From DAOUAM01 sp034433305 (GTDB lineage: Bacteria; Chloroflexota; Dehalococcoidia; Lucifugimonadales; DAOUAM01): 48,569 nucleotides of DNA. Under the pieces are notes generated by a model, which ran no database searches, had not been told where the DNA came from, and was given only the letters and a program-made list of their open reading frames with translations. The translations under genes were made by a program, and so were the position numbers. The stretch is taken from positions 1 through 48,569 of the forward strand of contig DAOUAM010000057.1 in NCBI GenBank assembly GCA_034433305.1, written 5' to 3'. Position 1 is the first letter of the stretch. Each line of letters starts with the position of its first letter. Positions 26,389 through 33,035 of the stretch are shown here, piece after piece.

Positions 26389-26634
26389 ATGGATCCCTTC
26401 GAGGCAAATATGCATTCCTTCGTGGTCAAGGTCTGGCTGGAGGAGGCCGGTGAGGGAGGCGGGCCAGCCATCTGGCGGGGCCACATTACTCATGTGCCCA
26501 GCAATCAGCGCCGCTACGTGAAGGACCTTGAGAGTATTGCGGACTTTATCGCGCTCTACCTGGAGGAGATGGGCGTGCAGCTAGAAGAGAGGCGGCGGGA
26601 CGCCGGGCCCTGGCTCAGGGGCCGTGTAGTCTGA
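26389..26634 (+). CDS. Small conserved protein at the head of the eCIS operon
   Basis: The start is uncertain: ATG 26389 (GAGG 5 bases upstream) gives 81 residues, ATG 26410 (GAGG 6 bases upstream) gives 74. The core reads HSFVVKVWLEEAGEGGGPAI then WRGHITHVPSNQRRYVKDLE and ends in a helix (IADFIALYLEEMGVQLEE). It is soluble, with no signal peptide or membrane segment. I recall similar short proteins, with the WRGHITHVPSG-x-RRY block, next to phage-tail-like loci in Chloroflexota and cyanobacteria, but no function is known. It ends 16 bases before the AAA+ ATPase gene, so it should be co-transcribed. Confidence 0.7.
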   Translation: MDPFEANMHSFVVKVWLEEAGEGGGPAIWRGHITHVPSNQRRYVKDLESIADFIALYLEEMGVQLEERRRDAGPWLRGRVV

Positions 26635-26650
26635 GCAGAGCGCGGGGAAT

Positions 26651-28873
26651 ATGCCAGCGACGTACGTGAAAGCCAAGCCTTACCACAGCAGCCTGGAGCA
26701 TATCCTGGACGAGCTATCAGTGGTGGACCTGCTACTGGTCAGCGAGGTGCAGCGCGTCCGCCATCGCAACGTGGCCCAGGGCGCCGATTTCCAGGGGCTG
26801 TTCATCTCCGAGCAGGAGATCGCCTCCATCCTTTCCGGCATGCCTATCCTGGGCGACCACGATGGGGGCGAAGTGGAGCACCTGGCGGAGATAGTTGGCA
26901 GGCGACGGCAGGAGGTGGCCGCGCGCGCCGCCCTGGGCCTCGATAGCGGCGTGCCCCTTCGCCTGGAGCGCCTCCGCGCGCTGTTGGGGCTGTGCGACTT
27001 CGAGGCCCTCGTGCTGCTGCTGTGCCTGGCCCCAGAGTTGGACCTCAAGTACGAGACCATCTATGCCTATATCCAGGACGATATCAACAAGCGCAGGCCC
27101 ACTGTGGACCTGGCCCTGAACATAGCCACGCCCCTCCTTTCCGAGCGGGTGAAGCTCAGGGGGCTGCTGGCCCCTTCGGCGTCCCTTCTGGCCTGCGGCC
27201 TGGTCTATCCGCTGGAAGACGGCTACGCCCGCGCTACTTCCTTCCTCGGCACCTGCCTCAGTGCTGACCAGAGGGTTGTGGCCTATCTGCTGGACTCTAC
27301 CGCGCTGGACCAGCGGCTACTGGCCTGCGCCCGGCTGCTCCAGGCGCCGGTGCCCTGGGATGAGGTGGTGCTACCCGGCGAGGACAAGGAGGCCCTGGTC
27401 ACCCTCGCCAGGACGCTGGGCGATGCCGCCGCCGGCAGGCGAAGCACCGTCCTGCAACTGGTGGGCGAGGCCGGCGTCGGCAAGAAGACGGTGGCCCGCG
27501 CCCTGTGCAGTGCCCTGGGCTTCGGCGTGCTGGTGCTGGACTGCGCTGCCATGCTTGCCTCGGATGTCCCCCCGGAAAAGCTGATGGCGGTTGCCTTCCG
27601 GGAGGCGCTGCTCCAGGAGGCGGTGCCTTACTTCGAGGGCTTCCACCTGCTGCTGGAGGACGGCGCTCGCCAGCGGGCGTTGCTGGCCGCGCTGGCACAA
27701 GGCGCAGGCCAGCGGCGTGGGCTTACGGTGCTGGGAAGCCGCTTACCCTGGCGGCCAGGCCAGGAGCGGGATGCCTTCGCCCTGTTGACTGCCACGCTCC
27801 CCGTCCCGCAGTACAGGGAGCGCCTGCGGCTGTGGGAGCTACACCTGGGCGACCTGAGGGGCAACCTGAGCGACCAGGACATCGCGCTCCTGGCCGCCCG
27901 GTTCAGGCTCACCGGCGGGCAGGTAAAGCAGGTCGTGGCCACGGCGCGGGACATGGCGCGGCTTCGGCCTGACACCTGTGGGCCGACCGTGGAGGACATC
28001 AACGCCGCCGCTCGCTGGCACTCCAACCAGGGCCTCAGCCACCTGGCCCGGCGCATCCACCCCAGCTATTCCTGGGATGACATCGTGCTGCCCGGCGACC
28101 AGAAGGCCCAGCTACGGGAGATATGCGGCTACTTTAGCAACATGGCGCTGGTGTACGAGGAGTGGGGCTTCCAGAGCAAGACCAGCCTGGGCAAGGGCCT
28201 CAACGTCCTCTTCGCCGGGCCTTCGGGGACAGGCAAGACTATGGCCGCCGATGTTATGGCCGGCGAGCTTGGCCTGGACCTGTACAAGATTGACCTCTCC
28301 AGCATCGTTAGCAAGTACATCGGGGAGACGGAGAAGAACCTGGACCGCATTTTCCAGGAGGCCCAGGACAGCAACGCCATCCTGTTCTTCGACGAGGCCG
28401 ACTCCCTGTTCGGCAAGCGCTCGGAGGTCCGGGACTCCCACGACCGCTACGCCAACATCGAGATAAGCTACCTGCTCCAGAAGATGGAGGAGTACCAGGG
28501 CATCGTGGTGCTGGCCACCAACCTGCGCAAGAACCTGGACGATGCCTTCGTGCGGCGCATGCACTTCGTGGTGGAGTTCCCCATGCCGGAGGAGGCCCAC
28601 CGCCTGGAGATCTGGCGGCGAGTCTTCCCCGGAGGCGCGCCTGTAGCCGAGTCAGTGGACCTCGAGTTCGTGGCCAGGCGTTTCAAGCTTTCAGGCGGCA
28701 ACATCAAGAATATCGCCGTGACCTCTGCTTTCCTGGCGGCGCAGGACGGCCAGCCCATCTCCATGCGCCACATCATGCTGGCTACCAAGCGTGAGTACCA
28801 GAAGCTGGGCAAGCTGCTGGTGGAAAGCGAGTTCGGGCCGTACTTCGGGCTGGTGAAAGGGCACCAGGGCTGA
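26651..28873 (+). CDS. eCIS two-domain AAA+ ATPase (Afp15/Pvc15-like)
   Basis: A 740-residue protein. The N-terminal ~250 residues are alpha-helical and typical of the eCIS ATPase. A first AAA module (~255-440) has a Walker A GEAGVGKKT (~272) but only a weak Walker B (HLLLEDG, ~332), so it is probably degenerate. The second module (~485-740) is complete: Walker A GPSGTGKT (~523), Walker B ILFFDEAD (~577), sensor-1 VVLATN and an RR finger (FVRRMHFVVEFP). In Afp, PVC and related particles this ATPase is encoded with the structural genes and is needed for assembly; it is not the ClpV disassembly enzyme of type VI secretion. It stands just before the DUF4255 gene with a 4-base gap. Confidence 0.93.
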   Translation: MPATYVKAKPYHSSLEHILDELSVVDLLLVSEVQRVRHRNVAQGADFQGLFISEQEIASILSGMPILGDHDGGEVEHLAEIVGRRRQEVAARAALGLDSGVPLRLERLRALLGLCDFEALVLLLCLAPELDLKYETIYAYIQDDINKRRPTVDLALNIATPLLSERVKLRGLLAPSASLLACGLVYPLEDGYARATSFLGTCLSADQRVVAYLLDSTALDQRLLACARLLQAPVPWDEVVLPGEDKEALVTLARTLGDAAAGRRSTVLQLVGEAGVGKKTVARALCSALGFGVLVLDCAAMLASDVPPEKLMAVAFREALLQEAVPYFEGFHLLLEDGARQRALLAALAQGAGQRRGLTVLGSRLPWRPGQERDAFALLTATLPVPQYRERLRLWELHLGDLRGNLSDQDIALLAARFRLTGGQVKQVVATARDMARLRPDTCGPTVEDINAAARWHSNQGLSHLARRIHPSYSWDDIVLPGDQKAQLREICGYFSNMALVYEEWGFQSKTSLGKGLNVLFAGPSGTGKTMAADVMAGELGLDLYKIDLSSIVSKYIGETEKNLDRIFQEAQDSNAILFFDEADSLFGKRSEVRDSHDRYANIEISYLLQKMEEYQGIVVLATNLRKNLDDAFVRRMHFVVEFPMPEEAHRLEIWRRVFPGGAPVAESVDLEFVARRFKLSGGNIKNIAVTSAFLAAQDGQPISMRHIMLATKREYQKLGKLLVESEFGPYFGLVKGHQG

Positions 28874-28877
28874 TGCC

Positions 28878-29708
28878 ATGATCGCTGACCTGGACGAAGG
28901 CATACGCCAACTGCTCATGCAGCGGGGCAACCTGGACTCAGGAGAGGTGGACATCTCCTTCGAGATGCCCACCAGGGAGTGGTCTGCCCGCCTGGCCAAG
29001 CCCACTGTCAACGTGTACCTGTTCGACATACGGGAGAACAAGGAACTGAAGGACCCATCGGCGTGGACTGCCCGCCGAGGCCCCAACAACACGGCTGTAA
29101 AGAGCAGGCCGCCTGTAAGGCTGGACCTGAGCTACAGGATCACGGCCTTCGCCAGCACGGTGGAGGACGAGCACCGGCTGCTCAGCCGCGTGCTGCTGGT
29201 CCTGTTCAGGAACCCTGTATTTCCTTCAGACCTGCTCCAGGGCGAGGTCGCCGGCCAGGAGGTGCGTACCGAGGTAGCCCAGCCCGACGGCATTATCCAG
29301 AGTCCGGCGGACTACTGGGGGGCGCTGGACAATGACATCAGGCCTGCCATTGACTACAAGCTGACCGTAGCCCTGGACGTGGGCGTCGAGCAGCTAGCCA
29401 GGCTGGTGCTGACCGCCAGGTACAGGGCGGGCCAACTGGATGGGGCCAACGGCCTCGCCAGCGTGGACGAGCTGCCCGTGTACATTGGCGGCAAGGTACA
29501 CCATGCCGACGACCCTGCCCAGGGCATCGCCGGTGCCAGGGTCACCCTGCTGGAGCGGGCGCTGGACACCGTTACTGACGCAGAAGGGCGCTACCTGTTC
29601 CAGGGCGTGCCCGCCGGCCGGTACACTCTGGTAATTTCAGCCCCCGGGATGGAGCCTGAGCGCAGGGAACTGGAAGTGCCCAGCGGCTCCTACGACGTCG
29701 GGCTATAA
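28878..29708 (+). CDS. eCIS tail terminator/cap protein, DUF4255 (Pvc16/Afp16-like)
   Basis: 276 residues. Residues ~1-185 match the DUF4255/Pvc16 N-terminal domain: MIADLDEGIRQLLMQRG, ISFEMPTREWSARLAKPTVN, VYLFDIRENKELKD, LDLSYRITAFASTVEDEHRL and the C-terminal strand DYKLTVALDV. This domain caps the distal end of the inner tube and sheath and fixes particle length. Residues ~200-276 form an extra carboxypeptidase-regulatory-like beta-sandwich (GIAGARVTLLERALDTVTDA and GRYLFQGVPAGRYTLVISAP), which would sit on the outside of the cap. It overlaps no gene but follows the ATPase by 4 bases. Confidence 0.9.
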   Translation: MIADLDEGIRQLLMQRGNLDSGEVDISFEMPTREWSARLAKPTVNVYLFDIRENKELKDPSAWTARRGPNNTAVKSRPPVRLDLSYRITAFASTVEDEHRLLSRVLLVLFRNPVFPSDLLQGEVAGQEVRTEVAQPDGIIQSPADYWGALDNDIRPAIDYKLTVALDVGVEQLARLVLTARYRAGQLDGANGLASVDELPVYIGGKVHHADDPAQGIAGARVTLLERALDTVTDAEGRYLFQGVPAGRYTLVISAPGMEPERRELEVPSGSYDVGL

Positions 29709-29721
29709 GGAGGTCGTGTAT

Positions 29722-29772
29722 GTGACGGCAGAAATAGATGGCGTAACCACCAATATCTTGTGGAAGGAGTGA
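29722..29772 (+). CDS. Possible 16-codon leader peptide before the sheath gene
   Basis: A GTG at 29722 is preceded at 8 bases by a full AAGGAGG. The frame VTAEIDGVTTNILWKE ends with a TGA at 29770-29772 that overlaps the sheath ribosome binding site (AAGGAGTGAG) and lies 3 bases before the sheath ATG. A perfect Shine-Dalgarno sequence here is not needed by any other gene. It could couple translation to the highly expressed sheath, or be a remnant. Coding status is unproven. Confidence 0.4.
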   Translation: MTAEIDGVTTNILWKE

Positions 29773-29775
29773 GAC

Positions 29776-31359
29776 ATGGCACCCAGCTATCTATCACCTG
29801 GCGTTTACGTGGAGGAGGTGGACAAGGGCAGTAAGCCCATTGAAGGCGTCGGCACCGCCGTGGCAGCCTTCGTGGGCTTCGCCCAGAAGGGGCCTGTTAA
29901 CCAGCCCACACTGGTGACCAACTGGAGCCAGTTCGTGGAGAGCTTCGGCGACTTCATGGCTGGCTCATACCTGGCCCATGCCGTTTACGGCTACTTCAAT
30001 AACGGCGGTGGCCGCTGCTACATCGTGCGCCTGGGCGGCCAGCAGCAGGGCGACGGCGCCGCGCCTTCCGCGCAGCCTGCCTCCCTGGCGCTGCCCAGCC
30101 GGGGCGCCACGCCCCTGGAGACGCTGCGTATCTCCGCCCTGGGCCCGCCCGAGGAGGCAGGCCAGGTGTCGGTGGAGGTCGCTAACGCCAGCGGCGAGGG
30201 CGGCGAGCCTGCCGAGGACACCTTCAAGCTCATTGTGCGTAAAGGCCCACAGGAGGAGGTCTTCGACAACCTGACGCTCCGCAAGGGTCGGGGCGCCCGC
30301 AACGTGGAGACGGTGGTCAACGACCCCCAGGCCGGCTCCAAGTTCGTGCGCGTCGCTGATCTGGGCGCCGCCGGCTCGGTGGCCGAGCGCAGGCCCCAGC
30401 TTGGCACCTACAACCTGGGCGGCCCGGTGGCCACTACCTCCACTCCCACGCTGGCCCTTGCTGTCGCGCCCAAGGACTTCGAGGGCAGCTCCGCCGACCG
30501 GACGGGTGTCGGCGGCCTGGAGGTGGCCGAGGATGTCACCATGGTCTGCTGCCCGGACCTGATGGCGGCCTACCAGCAGGGCGTCATTGACATGGACGGC
30601 GTCCAGGCCGTGCAGACCGCCATGATCAACCACTGCGAGCGCATGAAGAACCGCGTGGCTATCCTGGACTGCCCGCCGGGCTTGAAGCCCCAGGAAATCC
30701 AGGACTGGCGGGTGAACAAGGTCCGGTACGACTCGTCCTACGCTGCCCTGTACTACCCATGGATCAAGGTATTCGACCCCATCCAGGGCAAGGCCATCAT
30801 GGTGCCGCCGTCCGGGCACATGGCCGGCATCTGGGCACGCAACGACAGCACCCGGGGCGTCCACAAGGCCCCGGCCAACGAGGTCGTGGGCGGCGCGCTG
30901 GACGTGGAGTACCAGATGACCAAGGCAGAGCAGGACGGCCTTAACCCCGTGGGCATCAACTGCATCCGGGCCTTCCCGGGCAGGGGCATCCGCGTCTGGG
31001 GTGCCCGCACCCTGTCCAGCAACCCGTCCTGGCGCTACCTGAACGTGCGGCGCCTGTTCAACTTCGTGGAGAAGTCCATCGAGAACGGCACCCAGTGGGT
31101 GGTGTTCGAGCCTAACGACTTCTCCCTGTGGCAGCGCATCAAGCGCGACATCTCGGCCTTCCTGAACGTGGTCTGGCGCTCCGGCGCCCTGTTCGGGGCC
31201 ACGCCCCAGCAGGCCTTCTTCGTCAAGTGCGACGAGGAGACCAACCCGCCGGAGATACGAGACCTGGGCCAGGTGGTCATCGAGATCGGCATCGCGCCGG
31301 TCAAGCCCGCCGAGTTCGTCATCTTCCGCATCAGCCAGTGGGCGCCCGGCGCCGGCTAG
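29776..31359 (+). CDS. eCIS contractile sheath protein
   Basis: 527 residues from ATG 29776 with AAGGAG upstream. The N-terminus YLSPGVYVEEVDKGSKPIEG, then GVGTAVAAFVGFAQKGPVNQ, is the hallmark of phage-tail and CIS sheaths. RNDSTRGVHKAPANE (~355-370) and the C-terminal block ending VVIEIGIAPVKPAEFVIFRI are the conserved sheath core, including the strands that exchange between subunits. A domain of ~200 residues inserted around 100-280 will face outwards. The sheath surrounds the tube and contracts to drive it through the target membrane. There is a single sheath gene here; Afp-type systems often have several. Confidence 0.95.
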   Translation: MAPSYLSPGVYVEEVDKGSKPIEGVGTAVAAFVGFAQKGPVNQPTLVTNWSQFVESFGDFMAGSYLAHAVYGYFNNGGGRCYIVRLGGQQQGDGAAPSAQPASLALPSRGATPLETLRISALGPPEEAGQVSVEVANASGEGGEPAEDTFKLIVRKGPQEEVFDNLTLRKGRGARNVETVVNDPQAGSKFVRVADLGAAGSVAERRPQLGTYNLGGPVATTSTPTLALAVAPKDFEGSSADRTGVGGLEVAEDVTMVCCPDLMAAYQQGVIDMDGVQAVQTAMINHCERMKNRVAILDCPPGLKPQEIQDWRVNKVRYDSSYAALYYPWIKVFDPIQGKAIMVPPSGHMAGIWARNDSTRGVHKAPANEVVGGALDVEYQMTKAEQDGLNPVGINCIRAFPGRGIRVWGARTLSSNPSWRYLNVRRLFNFVEKSIENGTQWVVFEPNDFSLWQRIKRDISAFLNVVWRSGALFGATPQQAFFVKCDEETNPPEIRDLGQVVIEIGIAPVKPAEFVIFRISQWAPGAG

Positions 31360-31407
31360 ACAAGAGATGGTACAGACACAAGTAGCAATCAGGAGGTGAC
31401 TGATTAA

Positions 31408-31851
31408 ATGCCTGGTGAGCGCGACCCATTAATTGGCTCTAATTTTGTACTGGAAATTGAGGGTGTCGCCGTTGGCTACTTCAAGCAGGCCAGCGGATTC
31501 AACAACTCCTCGGAGGTCGTCACCCACAAAATGACCGACAACAAGGGTCGCCAGATCATCTACAAAGTCCCCGGCGAGCTGAACTGGGATGATATCACGC
31601 TCCAGCGGGGCATCACCGATGACATGACCCTGTGGAAGTGGCGGCAGCAGATAATCAACGGCCAGGTCAACGAGGCGCGCAAGAACGGGTCCGTCGTCAT
31701 GTACAACCAGTCTGGCGAAGAGAAGGCCCGCTTCAACTTCGTCAACGGGTGGCCGTCGGCCTGGAAAGGCCCCGACGTGAACGCCGAGGACAACGCCGTC
31801 GCCATCGAGGAGATCACCATTACCCATGAGGGTCTGGAGCGCGCGCTATGA
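31408..31851 (+). CDS. eCIS inner tube protein (gp19/Hcp-like, Afp1-like)
   Basis: 147 residues with AGGAGGTGACTGATTAA ahead of the ATG. The sequence (PLIGSNFVLEIEGVAVGYFK, QASGFNNSSEVVTHK, GELNWDDITLQRGITDDMTL, WKWRQQIINGQVNEARKNGS) is the T4 gp19-type tube fold that stacks as hexameric rings inside the sheath. Its stop overlaps the ATG of the next gene in ATGA, so the two are translationally coupled. A second, more distant tube paralog is at 32491-32928; that one probably forms the ring near the baseplate. Confidence 0.94.
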   Translation: MPGERDPLIGSNFVLEIEGVAVGYFKQASGFNNSSEVVTHKMTDNKGRQIIYKVPGELNWDDITLQRGITDDMTLWKWRQQIINGQVNEARKNGSVVMYNQSGEEKARFNFVNGWPSAWKGPDVNAEDNAVAIEEITITHEGLERAL

Positions 31852-32228
31852 CGATGCTCCAGACCGAGTTTGAGTTCACGTTGCCCAGGGGCTTCGTGGA
31901 CCGCGATGGCACCGTCCATCGCCACGGGGTAATGCGGCTAGCCACCGCCATGGATGAGATCGCTCCCCTGAGGGACGCCAGGGTCAAGGCCAACGAGGCG
32001 TACCTGAGCATCATCATCCTGTCCCGCGTCATAACTCGGCTGGGCACCCTGCCGGAGGTGAACACAGGCGTCATCGAGCGCATGTTCACCGCCGACCTTA
32101 ACTACCTGCAGGAGTTCTACCGCCGCATTAACGAGGGGAACGGCTCGCTAGGGCGGGTGGCCTGTCCCAACTGCAAGACGGAGTTCGAGGTGGAACCGGG
32201 GGAACTAATGGCGCCAGTGGAGGCATAG
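31848..32228 (+). CDS. eCIS tail-assembly protein (0-frame product)
   Basis: 126 residues, starting inside the tube stop codon (ATGA overlap). The sequence has an N-terminal beta part (TEFEFTLPRGFVDRDGTVHR, MRLATAMDEIAPLRDARVKA), a helical part (YLSIIILSRVITRLGTLPEV, LNYLQEFYRRINEG) and a C-terminal C-x2-C element (VACPNCKTEFEVE). Proteins of this sort sit just after tube genes in eCIS and contractile phages and act as tail-assembly factors, by analogy to phage tail chaperones. Near its end, CCG-GGG-GAA holds a run of five Gs, and a conserved reading frame without its own start codon continues in the -1 frame (next entry). Confidence 0.8.
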   Translation: MTMLQTEFEFTLPRGFVDRDGTVHRHGVMRLATAMDEIAPLRDARVKANEAYLSIIILSRVITRLGTLPEVNTGVIERMFTADLNYLQEFYRRINEGNGSLGRVACPNCKTEFEVEPGELMAPVEA

Positions 32229-32386
32229 CCGTTTATCCCCTGGAGCGGCTGTACGAGGAACTGGCCTATCTGGCCTATCACCTCCACTGGCCCTATGAGC
32301 AACTCCTCCACCTGGAGCACGTCGAGCGCCTCCGGTGGGTCGAGGAGGTGTCCAGGATCAACAAGCGCCTGAACGAGTCATCGTAG
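32201..32386 (+). CDS. DUF6760-like segment in the -1 frame, probably expressed by frameshift from the upstream assembly gene
   Basis: The frame ending at TAG 32384-32386 encodes VYPLERLYEELAYLAYHLHW, then PYEQLLHLEHVERLRWVEE and VSRINKRLNES, which I recognise as the small DUF6760-type protein of actinobacterial and Chloroflexota tail loci. From the stop at 32129-32131 to the conserved start there is no ATG, GTG or TTG in this frame. It is in the -1 frame relative to the 126-residue gene, and the G-run at 32198-32202 would let a Gly tRNA on GGG slip back one base. The fusion would be about 179 residues. This resembles the G/GT tail chaperone pair of phage lambda. CTG or ATA initiation, or a sequencing error, are the alternatives. 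Confidence 0.6.
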   Translation, partial: GTNGASGGIAVYPLERLYEELAYLAYHLHWPYEQLLHLEHVERLRWVEEVSRINKRLNESS

Positions 32387-32404
32387 GTGGTACGTGACCG
32401 CAGG

Positions 32405-32472
32405 CCGCTTCCACGCCCTGAGGCCTCGCCATTAGCGGCAATGGCGGGCGAGGCCTCAGGGCGTGGAGGCAA
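32405..32472. repeat. Very long intergenic hairpin (20-bp perfect stem) before the second tube gene
   Basis: The arms CCACGCCCTGAGGCCTCGCC (32411-32430) and its exact complement (32447-32466) form a perfect 20-bp stem. The outer flanks pair for a few more bases with a G-T wobble. The 16-base loop can itself pair in part, because CGCCATT and AATGGCG are complementary. No T-run follows. It lies in the only sizeable gap within the tube region and could lower or stabilise transcript between the major tube/assembly genes and the baseplate genes. Confidence 0.7.
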
Positions 32473-32490
32473 TGCCATGGGGGAAACGCA

Positions 32491-32928
32491 ATGGTCACTT
32501 CCGGTCGCCGGGAGCTTACCGTATCCCGCTTCTATGTGGACATCCAGGGCCTGGTAGTCGCCGCCTTCCACGAGTGCTCTGGTCTCAATGGGGAGATCGA
32601 GGTCGAGACATACCAGGAAGGCGGACTCAATAGCTTTGAACACAAGCTGCCAGGCCGTACCAAGTTCGGCAACGTCACCCTGAAGATGGGCATGACCACC
32701 AGCATGGAACTCTGGAACTGGTTCGAAAGCATCAGCAGGGGGGACTTTCAGCCAAAGAACATCTCCATCGTGGCTTGCTACCACGATGGCCGGGAGGCGG
32801 CGCGATGGAACCTGGTCAACGCTTACCCTGTGCGCTGGGAAGGGCCCAGCCTCAGCGCCACGGATGCCAGCATCGCCGTCCACACCCTGGAGCTGGCCCA
32901 TCACGGGGTAACCGCCAGCGTCACATAG
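32491..32928 (+). CDS. Second eCIS tube protein (Afp5-like, baseplate-proximal ring)
   Basis: 145 residues from ATG 32491 (GGGGGAAACGCA upstream). It shares the tube-family pattern (VSRFYVDIQGLVVAAFHECS, GLNGEIEVETYQEGG, GRTKFGNVTLKMGMTTSMEL, WNWFESISRGDFQ, WNLVNAYPVRWEGPS) but is clearly different from the tube at 31408. In Afp and PVC such paralogs form single rings linking the spike hub to the main tube. The preceding intergenic region has a 20-bp hairpin. The following gene is the large disordered protein. Confidence 0.9.
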   Translation: MVTSGRRELTVSRFYVDIQGLVVAAFHECSGLNGEIEVETYQEGGLNSFEHKLPGRTKFGNVTLKMGMTTSMELWNWFESISRGDFQPKNISIVACYHDGREAARWNLVNAYPVRWEGPSLSATDASIAVHTLELAHHGVTASVT

Positions 32929-33035
32929 AGCGCGCAACTCATGATGTGAAGGCGCCTCTGGCCCCCTTTTTGACGAAGCGGTGCATGGAGTCAACCAGGA
33001 CTGACTGCCAGGGCGCGGATAGATAGAAGGTCTGC

